Positions 25,201-33,816 of a stretch of DNA of 47,840 bases are shown piece after piece. The notes under the pieces were generated by a model. The model saw only the letters and a program-made list of their open reading frames with translations, was not told the origin of the DNA and did no database searches. Source of the DNA: Methylomonas lenta. GTDB lineage: Bacteria > Pseudomonadota > Gammaproteobacteria > Methylococcales > Methylomonadaceae. Positions within the stretch are counted from its first letter, which is position 1; the number at the start of each line of letters is the position of its first letter. The stretch spans positions 1 to 47,840 of the forward strand of contig NZ_LUUI01000149.1 in the NCBI RefSeq assembly GCF_001644015.1. The letters run 5' to 3'. Made by a program: the position numbers and the translations under genes.

Positions 25201-25638
25201 ATGAACAAAAAAAAAATAATTCTCTTTGCTCTTTGCTTAGCCGGCTTGCTTGCACTTCAAATTAAATTTCTTCTACCTTGGATGTATGACATTGCCGCTT
25301 CCGACCTGTTTCTGGTCGATAGTAAAGACAGCGGGGACCCGATGCATGTGAGCAACGACATGACTGCGCTTGCATTTTCTCAATGCAATAGCTATATCAA
25401 CAGCAATCTGGACTCAGAATACTCTGCTTCATTCGCCAACCAGCCAACTAACGCTTGGGGCATTGGTAATTATGAATACATTCTTAATGCACCTGTTGAA
25501 ATAAGCACTAAAGACACTCCCAGCACGGTTTATCATTATGTGTGCCGAATCCAGTACGATAATGGGGATGACCTATCCGGTGTTAATGATATTAATAACT
25601 GGTCTATCGGTGGAATTACCGGCATTCCTGATCTTTAA
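25201..25638 (+). CDS. Membrane-anchored hypothetical protein divergent from pmoC
   Basis: A 145-residue protein with a Lys-rich start and one N-terminal hydrophobic segment (IILFALCLAGLLALQIKFLL), either a signal anchor or signal peptide. The remainder is extracytoplasmic in style, with two Cys residues (FSQCNSY and YVCRIQY) that could form a disulfide; the part between and after them resembles small beta-rich secreted domains. I do not recognise the family. It is transcribed away from pmoC, sharing its 284-bp upstream region. No strong ribosome-binding site is visible. A hairpin 20 bp after the stop probably ends its transcript. Confidence 0.7.
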   Translation: MNKKKIILFALCLAGLLALQIKFLLPWMYDIAASDLFLVDSKDSGDPMHVSNDMTALAFSQCNSYINSNLDSEYSASFANQPTNAWGIGNYEYILNAPVEISTKDTPSTVYHYVCRIQYDNGDDLSGVNDINNWSIGGITGIPDL

Positions 25639-25658
25639 TTTCACCACCATGCGCCAAT

Positions 25659-25693
25659 AGCATTGATCGTTGCACTAGGCTTCGATCAATGCT
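25659..25693 (+). terminator. Inverted repeat after the divergent hypothetical gene
   Basis: AGCATTGATCG (25659-25669) and CGATCAATGCT (25683-25693) pair perfectly over 11 bp around a 13-nt loop, 20 bp downstream of the stop. No T-run follows, so this is a candidate only. Confidence 0.5.
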
Positions 25694-25812
25694 CTGATCC
25701 CATGGCAACCGGACACTAACCAACTATAAGAATCATTTAATTTAAACCCTGATTATAAAACTTGAATGTTGGCATTCCCTGCCGACATGACGCTTTGTAG
25801 ACTGCGAGGGGG

Positions 25813-25900
25813 AATTAGGATTTGGCTTGGAATAACTTCCCGAATTGAAACCGTCGTGTAAAACACCGTGATTCCGACTGGGATTGCCGGAAGTTATGTA
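25813..25900. repeat. Dispersed intergenic repeat, copy B
   Basis: Second copy of the repeat at 12312-12396. Its ends are inverted: ATAACTTCC (25832-25840) and GGAAGTTAT (25889-25897), a perfect 9-bp pairing. It lies 43 bp downstream of the DUF2802 gene's stop, again just beyond the 3' end of a minus-strand gene. Confidence 0.6.
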
Positions 25901-25942
25901 TGACAAAAATACTCAACTGAAGAAGCTTGCCAACCAGATATA

Positions 25943-26386
25943 TCAATTAGGTGAATGCAAGCGCATCAACAAAACCGCTTCATCACGTGTCATGCCACAC
26001 GCCCTAACCAGCTCGTCAATAGTCGCCCCAGAATGTATTCTTTCGATGGCTTGCCTGTAAATCTGAGGCTGCTCGCTTTCACCTTCATCAATACTATCTC
26101 GGTCATACCCAGACAGGTATTCGGCATTATTTTGCTGAATTTCAATACTTTCCTGCACGTCTCTCAGAAGCGCTTCATTTGCCGACAAGCGCCTATCAAC
26201 AGCTGCAGCAGCAGAACAAAGCCCTACAATATCATCACCACTGCGTTGAATTTGCAAAGCCAGGGCTTGATAAGCTTGCTTCAGTTTTTTTTGTTCGCGC
26301 TTAAGATTTAAAAATGCAACGACTACCAACAACAGCAAAATGATGGCAAAACCCGCAATACTCAACAAGAATAAATCATTCATCAT
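25943..26386 (-). CDS. DUF2802 family membrane-anchored protein
   Basis: A 147-residue protein with an N-terminal membrane helix (about 7-27), a charged coiled-coil-like region (28-95) and a C-terminal helix-turn-helix-like segment, YRQAIERIHSGATIDELVRACGMTRDEAVLLMR. This is the DUF2802 layout, commonly found at the end of the che/mot/cheW block in Pseudomonas-type genomes. No function has been assigned. Its start (ATGA) overlaps the preceding small ORF by 4 bp, so it belongs to the chemotaxis transcript and may help polar localisation, but that is inference. Confidence 0.8.
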   Translation of the reverse strand: MMNDLFLLSIAGFAIILLLLVVVAFLNLKREQKKLKQAYQALALQIQRSGDDIVGLCSAAAAVDRRLSANEALLRDVQESIEIQQNNAEYLSGYDRDSIDEGESEQPQIYRQAIERIHSGATIDELVRACGMTRDEAVLLMRLHSPN

Positions 26387-26565
26387 ACAATTTCATCGAC
26401 ATGCTGAGCCGGTTCGTCTTTCTGCTTAGAAGTATCTTCAGCAGTATGGTCATCCCTCGATTCCTGCTCTTGTTTATTAGCATTATTGTTTCTCTGCTGA
26501 TTTCGCCTTATTTTATTAACACTAGACACTGCGGGACTAGGGCGAATTGGAGTAAGTTCTGACAC
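26383..26565 (-). CDS. Small hydrophilic protein between cheW and DUF2802
   Basis: A 60-residue frame starting with GTG, very rich in Asn, Gln, Glu and Lys and without hydrophobic segments, so likely disordered. It fills the space between cheW (gap 17 bp) and the DUF2802 gene (4-bp overlap), which favours a real, coupled gene. A short disordered ORF is often found at this position in related loci. No ribosome-binding site is evident before the GTG. Confidence 0.5.
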   Translation of the reverse strand: MSELTPIRPSPAVSSVNKIRRNQQRNNNANKQEQESRDDHTAEDTSKQKDEPAQHVDEIV

Positions 26566-26582
26566 AATCTATCTAATAATTG

Positions 26583-27056
26583 TTAAAACATATCCAGCTC
26601 AGCTTTTTCATCCTCGCTGAGAAACCTGTTCAAATCCACTAGAATCAGTAAATTATTGTCGCGACTGGTAACGCCTTGAATATATTTTGAACTCTCTTCA
26701 TTGCCAACATTAGGCGCGGTTTCAATTTCCGAACCTCGCATCTCCACCACCTCCGCAACGCTATCTACTAGAATACCGATAATGTGCTTAGCGGTTTCGA
26801 TAATCACAACGCGAGATGCATCATCAGGGGCCTTGGAAGGCAAACCAAAGCGATTACGGGTATCGATAACGGTGACCACATTCCCGCGCAAATTAATAAT
26901 TCCCAGCACATATGATGGCGCCCCCGGCACGGGAGCAATTTCAGTAACACGCAGCACCTCCTGCACCTGCATGACGTTAATACCATACTTTTCTTCACCC
27001 AAACAAAAAGTTACCCACTGCATAACGGGATCGCTTTGCTTTTTATCTTCACTCAT
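26583..27056 (-). CDS. cheW: Chemotaxis coupling protein CheW
   Basis: Adaptor linking chemoreceptors to the kinase CheA. The 157-residue protein is a single CheW domain: VTFCLGEEKYGINVMQVQEVLR, PGAPSYVLGIINLRGNVVTVIDTR and VVEMRGSEIE are typical. I chose ATG 27056, preceded by GGAT; the four codons upstream would require a TTG start. It lies 17 bp after parP and is the distal coupling protein of the motility block. Confidence 0.93.
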   Translation of the reverse strand: MSEDKKQSDPVMQWVTFCLGEEKYGINVMQVQEVLRVTEIAPVPGAPSYVLGIINLRGNVVTVIDTRNRFGLPSKAPDDASRVVIIETAKHIIGILVDSVAEVVEMRGSEIETAPNVGNEESSKYIQGVTSRDNNLLILVDLNRFLSEDEKAELDMF

Positions 27057-27073
27057 ATTTTCATCCAAATATA

Positions 27074-27775
27074 TTAGGTTGGTCGCCTTCTGTGGGGTAC
27101 CAGTTGCTGTAAATCAATAATAGCCGTCAGCTCTTCGATAACGGTGCCGATCAACCATGGCTTCTTTTGTCGACTAGTACGCCACCTCACTTTATCGGGC
27201 CTAAGCTTACCTATGGATAGTATTTCGTCACATGCCAAGCCCCAGCGCTTATCCTTTGTAATTAGCACCCGCTTGAACGGATTCGTTTCCAAATCCCGCT
27301 GACTACCCCGACTTCTGCCAAAAATCAATTGCCCGGTATCTAGCACACCAATACGATTGTCCTGATCATCTAATAAGCCCAGAAACCAGGAAGGCTGCCC
27401 AGCTATTTTGCCAGGTTTTCGCTCAATTTTGATGGTCCGAGACAGCTCTGTCAGCGGAGTTGCCAGAATCAAATGCTCTACTTTAAAAAACAAGGCCTGG
27501 AACTCATGCTGCGCCCAATCCGGCATAATAGAAAGGGGATGCAATATGACTTGGTTCGCGCTAATACTAGACTGCGTTTGTAACGACTGAACCAGTGAAT
27601 TATGGATAACCTCAGACTGCTCCGACTTCTGTTCGGAAACTTCTATCGGGTTAATCGAGCGCGACTCATCCTCATTCGACACAGCATCAGGCACTTCATC
27701 CAGCAGCTTGCTCAAATAGGCATCCAAGGCTAACTGCTGCTGAACTATAGTTTGCGGCGACTTTGCCTGATTCAT
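27074..27775 (-). CDS. parP: ParP-like CheW-domain protein (polar chemotaxis array scaffold)
   Basis: A 233-residue protein with a long N-terminal extension (about 1-85, Gln- and Ser-rich, starting with a conserved-type YLSKLLDE motif) and a C-terminal degenerate CheW-like domain (about 85-225). Position and layout match ParP, which links the ATPase ParC to CheA in Vibrio and Pseudomonas and keeps chemotaxis arrays at the old pole. It overlaps parC by 4 bp. The assignment rests on architecture and gene order. Confidence 0.8.
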   Translation of the reverse strand: MNQAKSPQTIVQQQLALDAYLSKLLDEVPDAVSNEDESRSINPIEVSEQKSEQSEVIHNSLVQSLQTQSSISANQVILHPLSIMPDWAQHEFQALFFKVEHLILATPLTELSRTIKIERKPGKIAGQPSWFLGLLDDQDNRIGVLDTGQLIFGRSRGSQRDLETNPFKRVLITKDKRWGLACDEILSIGKLRPDKVRWRTSRQKKPWLIGTVIEELTAIIDLQQLVPHRRRPT

Positions 27776-28572
27776 ACGCGGCTCACCAAAGGTTTTTCGG
27801 CTACATTATCTAGCAATAATTCCAATAATTCTGAATAGGCTTCGACCGCTTTGGCATTTTTATCTAACAAGGGCAAGGGCACACCTTGCTGACTGGCATC
27901 TCGCACTCTGGTATCAACCGGAATTACTGAATTCCAGATATTTCCCGGGTACTGCTGATGCAATACCAGCAGGCTTTCCCTGGCAGCACGCGTGCGCTTG
28001 TCAAACATGGTCGGCACAATGGTAAATTTAGGCGGCGTTTTGCGCGAATGGAACACCATATTAATAGTGTGCACCATCCTATCCAACCCTTTTATAGCCA
28101 AAAATTCAGCTAAAACAGGAATAATCAAATGATCGCAAGCTGCCAGGGCATTGATCATCAACACACCCAACATGGGCGGACTATCTATAATGACGTAGTC
28201 GTATTGATCTTTTAACTTACCCAGCGCAGTTGCCACTACCATGCCCATCCCGCCCATCTGCGCGACCTGTCTATCCAATGTAGCAATTGCGGTAGATGCC
28301 GGTAACACTGTCAGCCCATCAAACTCAGTTTTTGCTATATAAATACTGGGATTAACATCTTTCTTTTTTTCACTGGTATCACGAAACAGGTTATATACGC
28401 CAAGCTCAACTTCGTCCGGATTCATTCTAAAATAACTAGTCAATGAACCGTGAGGATCCAAATCAACCAACAAGGTCCTGAAGCCCCATGCAGACAGCAA
28501 TCCTCCAAGGGTCACGACTGTAGTGGTTTTGCCTACACCACCTTTTTGATTTGATACAGACCAAATCTTCAT
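27772..28572 (-). CDS. parC: ParA/MinD-family ATPase ParC (polar localisation of chemotaxis arrays)
   Basis: A 266-residue ParA-type ATPase with the deviant Walker A NQKGGVGKTTT (residues 8-18), a Walker A' DLDPHGSLTSYF and Walker B YVIIDSPPML. It is located next to parP, cheW, motCD and cheA as in polar-flagellate gammaproteobacteria, where ParC directs arrays to the flagellated pole. It is not a chromosomal ParA because no parB neighbour is present. It overlaps motD by 1 bp and parP by 4 bp. Confidence 0.88.
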   Translation of the reverse strand: MKIWSVSNQKGGVGKTTTVVTLGGLLSAWGFRTLLVDLDPHGSLTSYFRMNPDEVELGVYNLFRDTSEKKKDVNPSIYIAKTEFDGLTVLPASTAIATLDRQVAQMGGMGMVVATALGKLKDQYDYVIIDSPPMLGVLMINALAACDHLIIPVLAEFLAIKGLDRMVHTINMVFHSRKTPPKFTIVPTMFDKRTRAARESLLVLHQQYPGNIWNSVIPVDTRVRDASQQGVPLPLLDKNAKAVEAYSELLELLLDNVAEKPLVSRV

Positions 28573-29471
28573 TATTGAACCTGGGGATTCACTGCATTTC
28601 CAACGAGGTCGGCGGGTTCAGCTTCAGGTTGAGGCGCCAACTTCAAAGCTTTGGCGCGTTGAATGTCTGTCATGCCATATCGGGCAAAAGCTTGAGACAT
28701 CAGCACTAAAACTACGCGACGATTTTTAAAGCGTCCTTCTTCGTTATTGTTATCGCCAATCGGATGAAATTCGCCATAGCCTACGGCCGATAAACGGTTA
28801 GGCGGTATTTCGTTTTTCACTAACTCTTTAACCACGTTGGTTGCACGGGCAGAGGATAAATCCCAATTTGAGGGATAAATACCTGTAGAAATTGGCACAT
28901 CATCCGTATAGCCCTCAACATTAATCACATTGGGGACATGCCGCACCACTTCAGCTACCTTTTCAAGTACCGGTAAAGCCTTGCTCGACAATTCCGCCGA
29001 GCCGCTGGCGAATAATAATTCGCTATTCATTTCCAGCTCAACCCAAAAATCGTGTTTTTTAATGCCTACCAACTGACTCTCCACAAAAGGTTGCAACGCA
29101 CGTTGAAATTCGTCCGAGACTTCGTTTAAGCGCCTTTTTTCTTCCATGATTTCTTCGCTTAATTGATGCTCTTCCTCTGTTACTGTCACCAGGTTTGGCA
29201 ATTCAATTGGTTGAATTCGAGTGGGTATCTCGCCAACCTGAATGGGTTCAGCCGTTTTTGCTACTTTTAATGCTTTTGCTGCTTTATCATTATGAAACAA
29301 CGCTTCATCTAGCGATTCGGAAAAGGTTTCGTATTTACCTTTGTTAACCGATGAAATTGAATACATCACCACAAAAAATGCAAACAACAAAGTAATGAAG
29401 TCGGCAAAAGACACCATCCAACGATCTTGATGCTCCGTTTCTTCGATGTATCTTTTTCTACGTCTGATCAT
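28572..29471 (-). CDS. motD: Flagellar motor stator protein MotD (MotB family)
   Basis: A 299-residue stator subunit anchored in the peptidoglycan. It has one membrane helix (about 20-41) with the proton-carrying Asp24 in SFADFITLLFAFFVVMYS and a C-terminal OmpA-like peptidoglycan-binding domain (VINVEGYTDDVPI ... LSSARATNVVKEL). It lies 15 bp after motC and overlaps parC by 1 bp. The pairing with motC and position in the che block match the Pseudomonas MotCD stator. Confidence 0.92.
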   Translation of the reverse strand: MIRRRKRYIEETEHQDRWMVSFADFITLLFAFFVVMYSISSVNKGKYETFSESLDEALFHNDKAAKALKVAKTAEPIQVGEIPTRIQPIELPNLVTVTEEEHQLSEEIMEEKRRLNEVSDEFQRALQPFVESQLVGIKKHDFWVELEMNSELLFASGSAELSSKALPVLEKVAEVVRHVPNVINVEGYTDDVPISTGIYPSNWDLSSARATNVVKELVKNEIPPNRLSAVGYGEFHPIGDNNNEEGRFKNRRVVLVLMSQAFARYGMTDIQRAKALKLAPQPEAEPADLVGNAVNPQVQ

Positions 29472-29486
29472 GGGGGGTGCAGAACA

Positions 29487-30233
29487 TTATTTTTCCAACA
29501 TGAAGCCTGAGAGTTTTAATTCAATATTGCGCGGATTTTCACCCTCTGCAATAGAGGAAATCCCTTCTATCATCATTTCTCTCGCTTGTGAGGCACGAAA
29601 AACATGCGTTTTTAATTTGTTCGCAATTGGAATAAATAACAAGTTAGCCAGACCCACACCATAAATGGTCGCCACAAATGCAGTGGCAATACCACTACCT
29701 AACAACTCAGGCTTGGCTAGGTTTTGCATTACATGAATCAAGCCAATCACTGCCCCCATAATCCCTATCGTTGGCGAAAACCCGCCCATGGCGTCAAACA
29801 CTTTCGCCGCCTGCAAATCCAAATGCTCCTTGGTTGCCAATTCCACCTCTAGGCAATCTCTAATCACCTCGGGCTCATTACCATCCACTAATAGTTGCAA
29901 ACCTTTCTTGGCAAAGCTATCTTTTTCAGTATCGATAATCCCTTCTAATCCGAGCAGCCCTTCTTTTCTGGCCATCGTACTCCAGCGGACAATTTTCTCG
30001 ATTTGCTTGTTAAGCTGAAGACTTTCCGGCTTAAAAATCCAAATGACTATCCGCATGCTACGTAAAAACACCCGCGGTGGAAATTGCAATAATGTCGCAC
30101 CCAAAGTCCCTCCCACCACGATTACAAAGGCATGAGAGTTGACCAGCGAATCAAATTCACCACCTGCCATCAGGTTGCCGCCTATGATGGCGGAAAACCC
30201 TACCAATACCCCGATGATGCTTAAAATATCCAT
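29487..30233 (-). CDS. motC: Flagellar motor stator protein MotC (MotA family)
   Basis: A 248-residue protein with four membrane spans and the large cytoplasmic loop typical of MotA/MotC; FSPTIGIMGAVIGLIHVM and GIATAFVATIYGVGLANL line the ion channel. ATG 30233 is preferred; a TTG lies one codon upstream. Together with MotD it should form a proton-driven stator. It is separated from cheA by 188 bp, the place where cheB stands in the equivalent Pseudomonas locus. Confidence 0.92.
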   Translation of the reverse strand: MDILSIIGVLVGFSAIIGGNLMAGGEFDSLVNSHAFVIVVGGTLGATLLQFPPRVFLRSMRIVIWIFKPESLQLNKQIEKIVRWSTMARKEGLLGLEGIIDTEKDSFAKKGLQLLVDGNEPEVIRDCLEVELATKEHLDLQAAKVFDAMGGFSPTIGIMGAVIGLIHVMQNLAKPELLGSGIATAFVATIYGVGLANLLFIPIANKLKTHVFRASQAREMMIEGISSIAEGENPRNIELKLSGFMLEK

Positions 30234-30324
30234 CAACTCAACTAATTAAAATGCGTTGGCAAATTCATCCAAGCGCTAAAGGGATAGACTGTCTTTATTC
30301 CCCTCAAGCCGACTTGGCTCTTGT

Positions 30325-30351
30325 CATGTTTAACATCTGCGTGTACGGCCA
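30325..30351 (-). promoter_or_regulatory. Weak sigma-28-like site upstream of motC
   Basis: On the minus strand TAAAGGTT, 11 nt and GCAGATGT partly resemble TAAAGTTT-N11-GCCGATAA (7/8 and 5/8). It lies in the cheA-motC gap about 90 bp before motC. The -10 box is poor, so this is a weak candidate. Confidence 0.25.
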
Positions 30352-30421
30352 AACCTTTAGTGTAATAACTGTTCAAAAAAGCCAGCTGCCCAGAATCTTT
30401 TTTTTCGATTTAATTCCCAGC

Positions 30422-32599
30422 TTAATTAGCATATCTTTTCATCAAACCCGGCACATCCAGAATCAGGGCAATCTTTCCATCGCCGGTAATTGTTGCGCCT
30501 GACAAGCCGTCTAGACCTTGTAACTTGGCCCCCAACGCCTTGATAACCACTTCTTCCTGACCAATAAGTTGATCCACAACAAATCCCACATGCCGACCAC
30601 CCGCATTGACCACAACCACATGCCCACTGGCTGGCATATCATTAGTGCGATCAGTCTCAGAAATCAGCCATTCATTCAAATAAAATAAAGGCATCGCTTT
30701 GTTTCTGACCATGACCACCAATTGATTATCAACTTTGTTGGTTTTACTCAAATCCAGATCAAGAATTTCCAGCACACTAGCCAAAGGCAATGCAAATGCC
30801 TGCCCGCCCAATTTAACCATCAGCGTTGGCATAATCGCCAATGTCAAAGGCACCTTGATGATGATGTTACTGCCTTTACCCTCTACAGAGTCGATTTCCA
30901 CCACACCATTCATTTGTGCGATACGCGTTTTCACGACGTCCATACCAACGCCACGCCCGGAAACATCGGAAATTTCGGTTTTCGTTGAAAAACCTGGCAT
31001 AAAGATCAGATTGTAGCATTCCTTATCATCCAGTCTGGCTGCACTCTCTTCATCCATCAAGCCCTTTTCCACCACTATGGCGCGCAATACATCCGGGTTC
31101 ATCCCCTTGCCATCATCTTTAATTGAAAGCTGAATGTGGTCCCCTTCCTGAGATGCCTTGAGTATCACAACCCCTTCTCGCGGCTTACCTTTTGCAGTAC
31201 GCTCGTCAGGCATTTCGATGCCGTGATCAACCGCATTTCTGACCAAATGCACCAAAGGATCAGCTAAAGCTTCAACCAGATTTTTATCTAAATCGGTTTC
31301 TTCACCGATCAATTCCAGTCGAATCTCTTTTTTCAAATTTCGCGCCAAGTCCCGCACCACTCGAGGAAAGCGACCGAATACTTTCTTAATCGGCTGCATG
31401 CGGGTTTTCATAACTGCTAATTGCAAATCTGCCGTCACTACATCCAGATTGGAGATAGCTTTAGATAATTGCTCACCAGCTTCAGCATTGGCTTTGAGGG
31501 TTTGAAAGCGATTACGCACCAATACCAACTCACCCACCATATTCATAATATCGTCGAGAATCTGAGTATCAACACGCACCGTGGTTTCGGCCTGTGCGAC
31601 AGCAGTAGGTTTGGCTTTTTCCACAGATACCTCGACTGAGATATCTTTAGTGCTGGCTTTATCGGCTCCGGTTTGCTGCGGAGCATTGACTTTAGCTTCT
31701 ACAAGTGGAGCAGGTGCTGGCTTCGGTACCTTAGGCTTAATCTCAGCGGCTGGATGCACAGGAGATATTTTGGCTTGTTGAGCGACACTGGCATCAAATT
31801 TCCCTTTACCGTGCAGCTCATCAAGCAGTTGTTCAAATTCGGCCTCGGTTATATCGTCAGAATTGGCGGGTTCTGTAGCCGTAGAAACCAGCGCCTTGAA
31901 CTGCCCTTTTCCGTGCAATTCGTCCAATAGATTTTCAAATTCATCTTCGGTAATGAGGTCATTATTGCCACCAGCTGCAGACGATAGATTTTTTTGGGTT
32001 GTTGGAGACCCACCTTTGCCATGCAAGGCATCAAGTAAGTCTTCAAACTCTTCTTCAGTAATCTCGTCCGCTTCCAAACGCGACTCTGAAGGCGCGGGTC
32101 GCACACCCGCGTCTAACAAGGATTCAAATTCCTGAGCCACCTGATCCAGGTCTGTAATATTTGCCATAACAGGCTCGGCTGCTATAACTTGTATCGAGGC
32201 TGGTTCATTATCATTACTGGCATAAGCTTTTAATCTAGCCAATAATTCGGTTGGCGCAGCTTCCGGCGGCTCACCGGCGCGCACGCGGGCAAACATATCA
32301 TTGACAATGTCCAACACCTGCAAAATAACATCCATCAATTCTGCAGTGACTTGACGATCACCTTGCCTCAATACATTAAATACATCTTCAGCGCTATGGC
32401 AAATTTCGACCAACTCATGAATAGCCAAAAATCCGGCGCCACCTTTGACGGTATGAAAGCCACGAAAGATTGCATTCAACAAATCAAAATCGTCGGGTGA
32501 TTGCTCCAGAACGACTAATTGCTCACTTAACTGCTCAAGGATCTCTCCTGCCTCAACCAGAAAGTCCTGTAAAATTTCGTCGTCTAGATCAATCGCCAT
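30422..32599 (-). CDS. cheA: Chemotaxis histidine kinase CheA
   Basis: A 725-residue CheA. Order: HPt domain with phosphorylatable His49 (FRGFHTVKGGAGF); a linker (about 130-350); dimerisation domain; HATPase with LVRNAVDHGIE, DDGKGMNPD and GRGVGMDVV; C-terminal CheW-like domain. The linker carries three copies of ITExEFExLLDxLHGKG (about 180-196, 216-232, 250-266) and a weak fourth (about 148-165) instead of an ordinary P2 domain. Such acidic helical repeats may be docking sites for response regulators or other partners. It is 10 bp after cheZ; GAGGGG precedes the ATG. Confidence 0.95.
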   Translation of the reverse strand: MAIDLDDEILQDFLVEAGEILEQLSEQLVVLEQSPDDFDLLNAIFRGFHTVKGGAGFLAIHELVEICHSAEDVFNVLRQGDRQVTAELMDVILQVLDIVNDMFARVRAGEPPEAAPTELLARLKAYASNDNEPASIQVIAAEPVMANITDLDQVAQEFESLLDAGVRPAPSESRLEADEITEEEFEDLLDALHGKGGSPTTQKNLSSAAGGNNDLITEDEFENLLDELHGKGQFKALVSTATEPANSDDITEAEFEQLLDELHGKGKFDASVAQQAKISPVHPAAEIKPKVPKPAPAPLVEAKVNAPQQTGADKASTKDISVEVSVEKAKPTAVAQAETTVRVDTQILDDIMNMVGELVLVRNRFQTLKANAEAGEQLSKAISNLDVVTADLQLAVMKTRMQPIKKVFGRFPRVVRDLARNLKKEIRLELIGEETDLDKNLVEALADPLVHLVRNAVDHGIEMPDERTAKGKPREGVVILKASQEGDHIQLSIKDDGKGMNPDVLRAIVVEKGLMDEESAARLDDKECYNLIFMPGFSTKTEISDVSGRGVGMDVVKTRIAQMNGVVEIDSVEGKGSNIIIKVPLTLAIMPTLMVKLGGQAFALPLASVLEILDLDLSKTNKVDNQLVVMVRNKAMPLFYLNEWLISETDRTNDMPASGHVVVVNAGGRHVGFVVDQLIGQEEVVIKALGAKLQGLDGLSGATITGDGKIALILDVPGLMKRYAN

Positions 32600-32609
32600 A
32601 GATCACCCC

Positions 32610-33332
32610 TCAAAAACCCAGGCTAGACAATAAGTCATCAACATCCACCTGATTAGTGGCAACCCCGCCTTCTTTATCATCCACCCCTGGCACCACCGGC
32701 CCCGGCAATTCAGGTTGACTTTGTTGCAAGGCTGCTTTTGGCGCTTTGCTGCCAGCGATACTAATCATTTTGACCATACTGCCTTCCAGCTCTTGAACCA
32801 ATTCAATTACCCTGCGAATAATCTGCCCGGTAATATCTTGAAAGCCTTGCGCCATTAAAATATCATTCAAGCCTGACTGAACTTGTTGCAAGCTAATTTT
32901 AGATTCTTTAAAGTGTAGAGAGATCTCCTCACTCATGGCTTTAAACTCTTCCAATGGCATTTCTCTACCCAGGAAACGATCCCATTTGGTAGACAATTGT
33001 TCAATTTGCTCGCTGAGTACCTGAGAGACGGGTAATAGTGTCTCGACAACGGTCAAAGTCTGATCTGCGGCTTGCTCCGTCATTGAAATAACATAGCGCA
33101 AACGTTCTTTAGCATCTGGGATATCACGCTCAGTCATGGCTGTGATTTTAGCCTCCACACTAAAACTGATCATCGAGTCATGTAGTTGGCGCGTCAAACG
33201 TCCAATTTCTTTAAACAGCTGAGTTTCCCTAAGCCCAGCCAGCTCATCCAATAAGACACCTACTGCGACTTCATCGCCTTTTTCGAGCGCCGTTACCAAG
33301 TCTTTAGCTAATCCAAGAAGATCAGTATTCAT
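32610..33332 (-). CDS. cheZ: Chemotaxis phosphatase CheZ
   Basis: A 240-residue helical protein that dephosphorylates CheY-P. QDITGQIIRRVIELV contains the catalytic Gln, and the C-terminal DVDDLLSSLGF is the CheY-binding tail. I start at ATG 33332, 8 nt after GGGAG; a TTG two codons upstream is too near that site. It lies between cheY and cheA. Confidence 0.93.
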   Translation of the reverse strand: MNTDLLGLAKDLVTALEKGDEVAVGVLLDELAGLRETQLFKEIGRLTRQLHDSMISFSVEAKITAMTERDIPDAKERLRYVISMTEQAADQTLTVVETLLPVSQVLSEQIEQLSTKWDRFLGREMPLEEFKAMSEEISLHFKESKISLQQVQSGLNDILMAQGFQDITGQIIRRVIELVQELEGSMVKMISIAGSKAPKAALQQSQPELPGPVVPGVDDKEGGVATNQVDVDDLLSSLGF

Positions 33333-33349
33333 ATCCAATTCTCCCGACC

Positions 33350-33736
33350 TTAGCCTTCGATACGCTCAAATATTTTTTCGATTTTTTCTTTTAGTGTGGC
33401 TGCGGTAAAGGGTTTTATTACATAGCCGTTAACACCCGCTTGGGCCGCCATGATGATCTGCTCACGCTTGGCTTCTGCGGTCACCATTAATACTGGCAAA
33501 GTGGCTAAATTTGGATTGGCTCTGACAGCTTTTAATAAATCAATACCCGACATGCCTGGCATATTCCAGTCTGTAACCAGAAAATCTATACCGCCTCTTT
33601 CCAGGATGGGTAAGGCGGTTTTGCCATCGTCCGCCTCTAAGGTATTAGTAAAACCGAGGTCTTTTAATAAATTTTTTACTATTCTCCGCATTGTCGAAAA
33701 ATCGTCGACAACCAGAATTTTCATATTTTTATTCAA
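33350..33736 (-). CDS. cheY: Chemotaxis response regulator CheY
   Basis: A single receiver domain with the acidic pair in [11 protein letters not shown], phosphoacceptor Asp56 in LVTDWNMPG, the conserved Thr in VLMVTAEA and Lys in GYVIKPF. Length 128 residues. It binds FliM (whose N-terminal EEIDALL motif is present at 43846) to reverse the motor. The start appears to be TTG 33736 because GGAG is 7 nt before it; the ATG at 33724 would have that site 19 nt away. It follows fliA by 80 bp. Confidence 0.95.
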   Translation of the reverse strand: MNKNMKILVVDDFSTMRRIVKNLLKDLGFTNTLEADDGKTALPILERGGIDFLVTDWNMPGMSGIDLLKAVRANPNLATLPVLMVTAEAKREQIIMAAQAGVNGYVIKPFTAATLKEKIEKIFERIEG

Positions 33737-33816
33737 GGAAAATCTCCACCCTGATCACTTCATTTTAAAGAATATGTTTTTTGCCGTGAAACCGGATAAA
33801 ACCCTATTAATAATGC

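Larger units (their letters stand above)
25639..25942. other. 304-bp gap between convergent genes
   Basis: It contains the hairpin at 25659-25693 and dispersed repeat copy B (25813-25900). A further stretch near 25769-25793 (TTCCCTGCCGACATGACG) resembles repeat-end sequence. No gene is visible. Confidence 0.6.

Noticed and set aside
26701-27120. Antisense frame opposite cheW
   Set aside because: It mirrors the CheW coding strand and has no independent support.
27772-28572. Chromosome-partitioning ParA
   Set aside because: There is no parB or replication genes nearby; the che/mot context fits ParC instead.
30234-30421. A remnant of cheB in the cheA-motC gap
   Set aside because: Only 188 bp is available and no receiver or methylesterase motif is readable in any frame.
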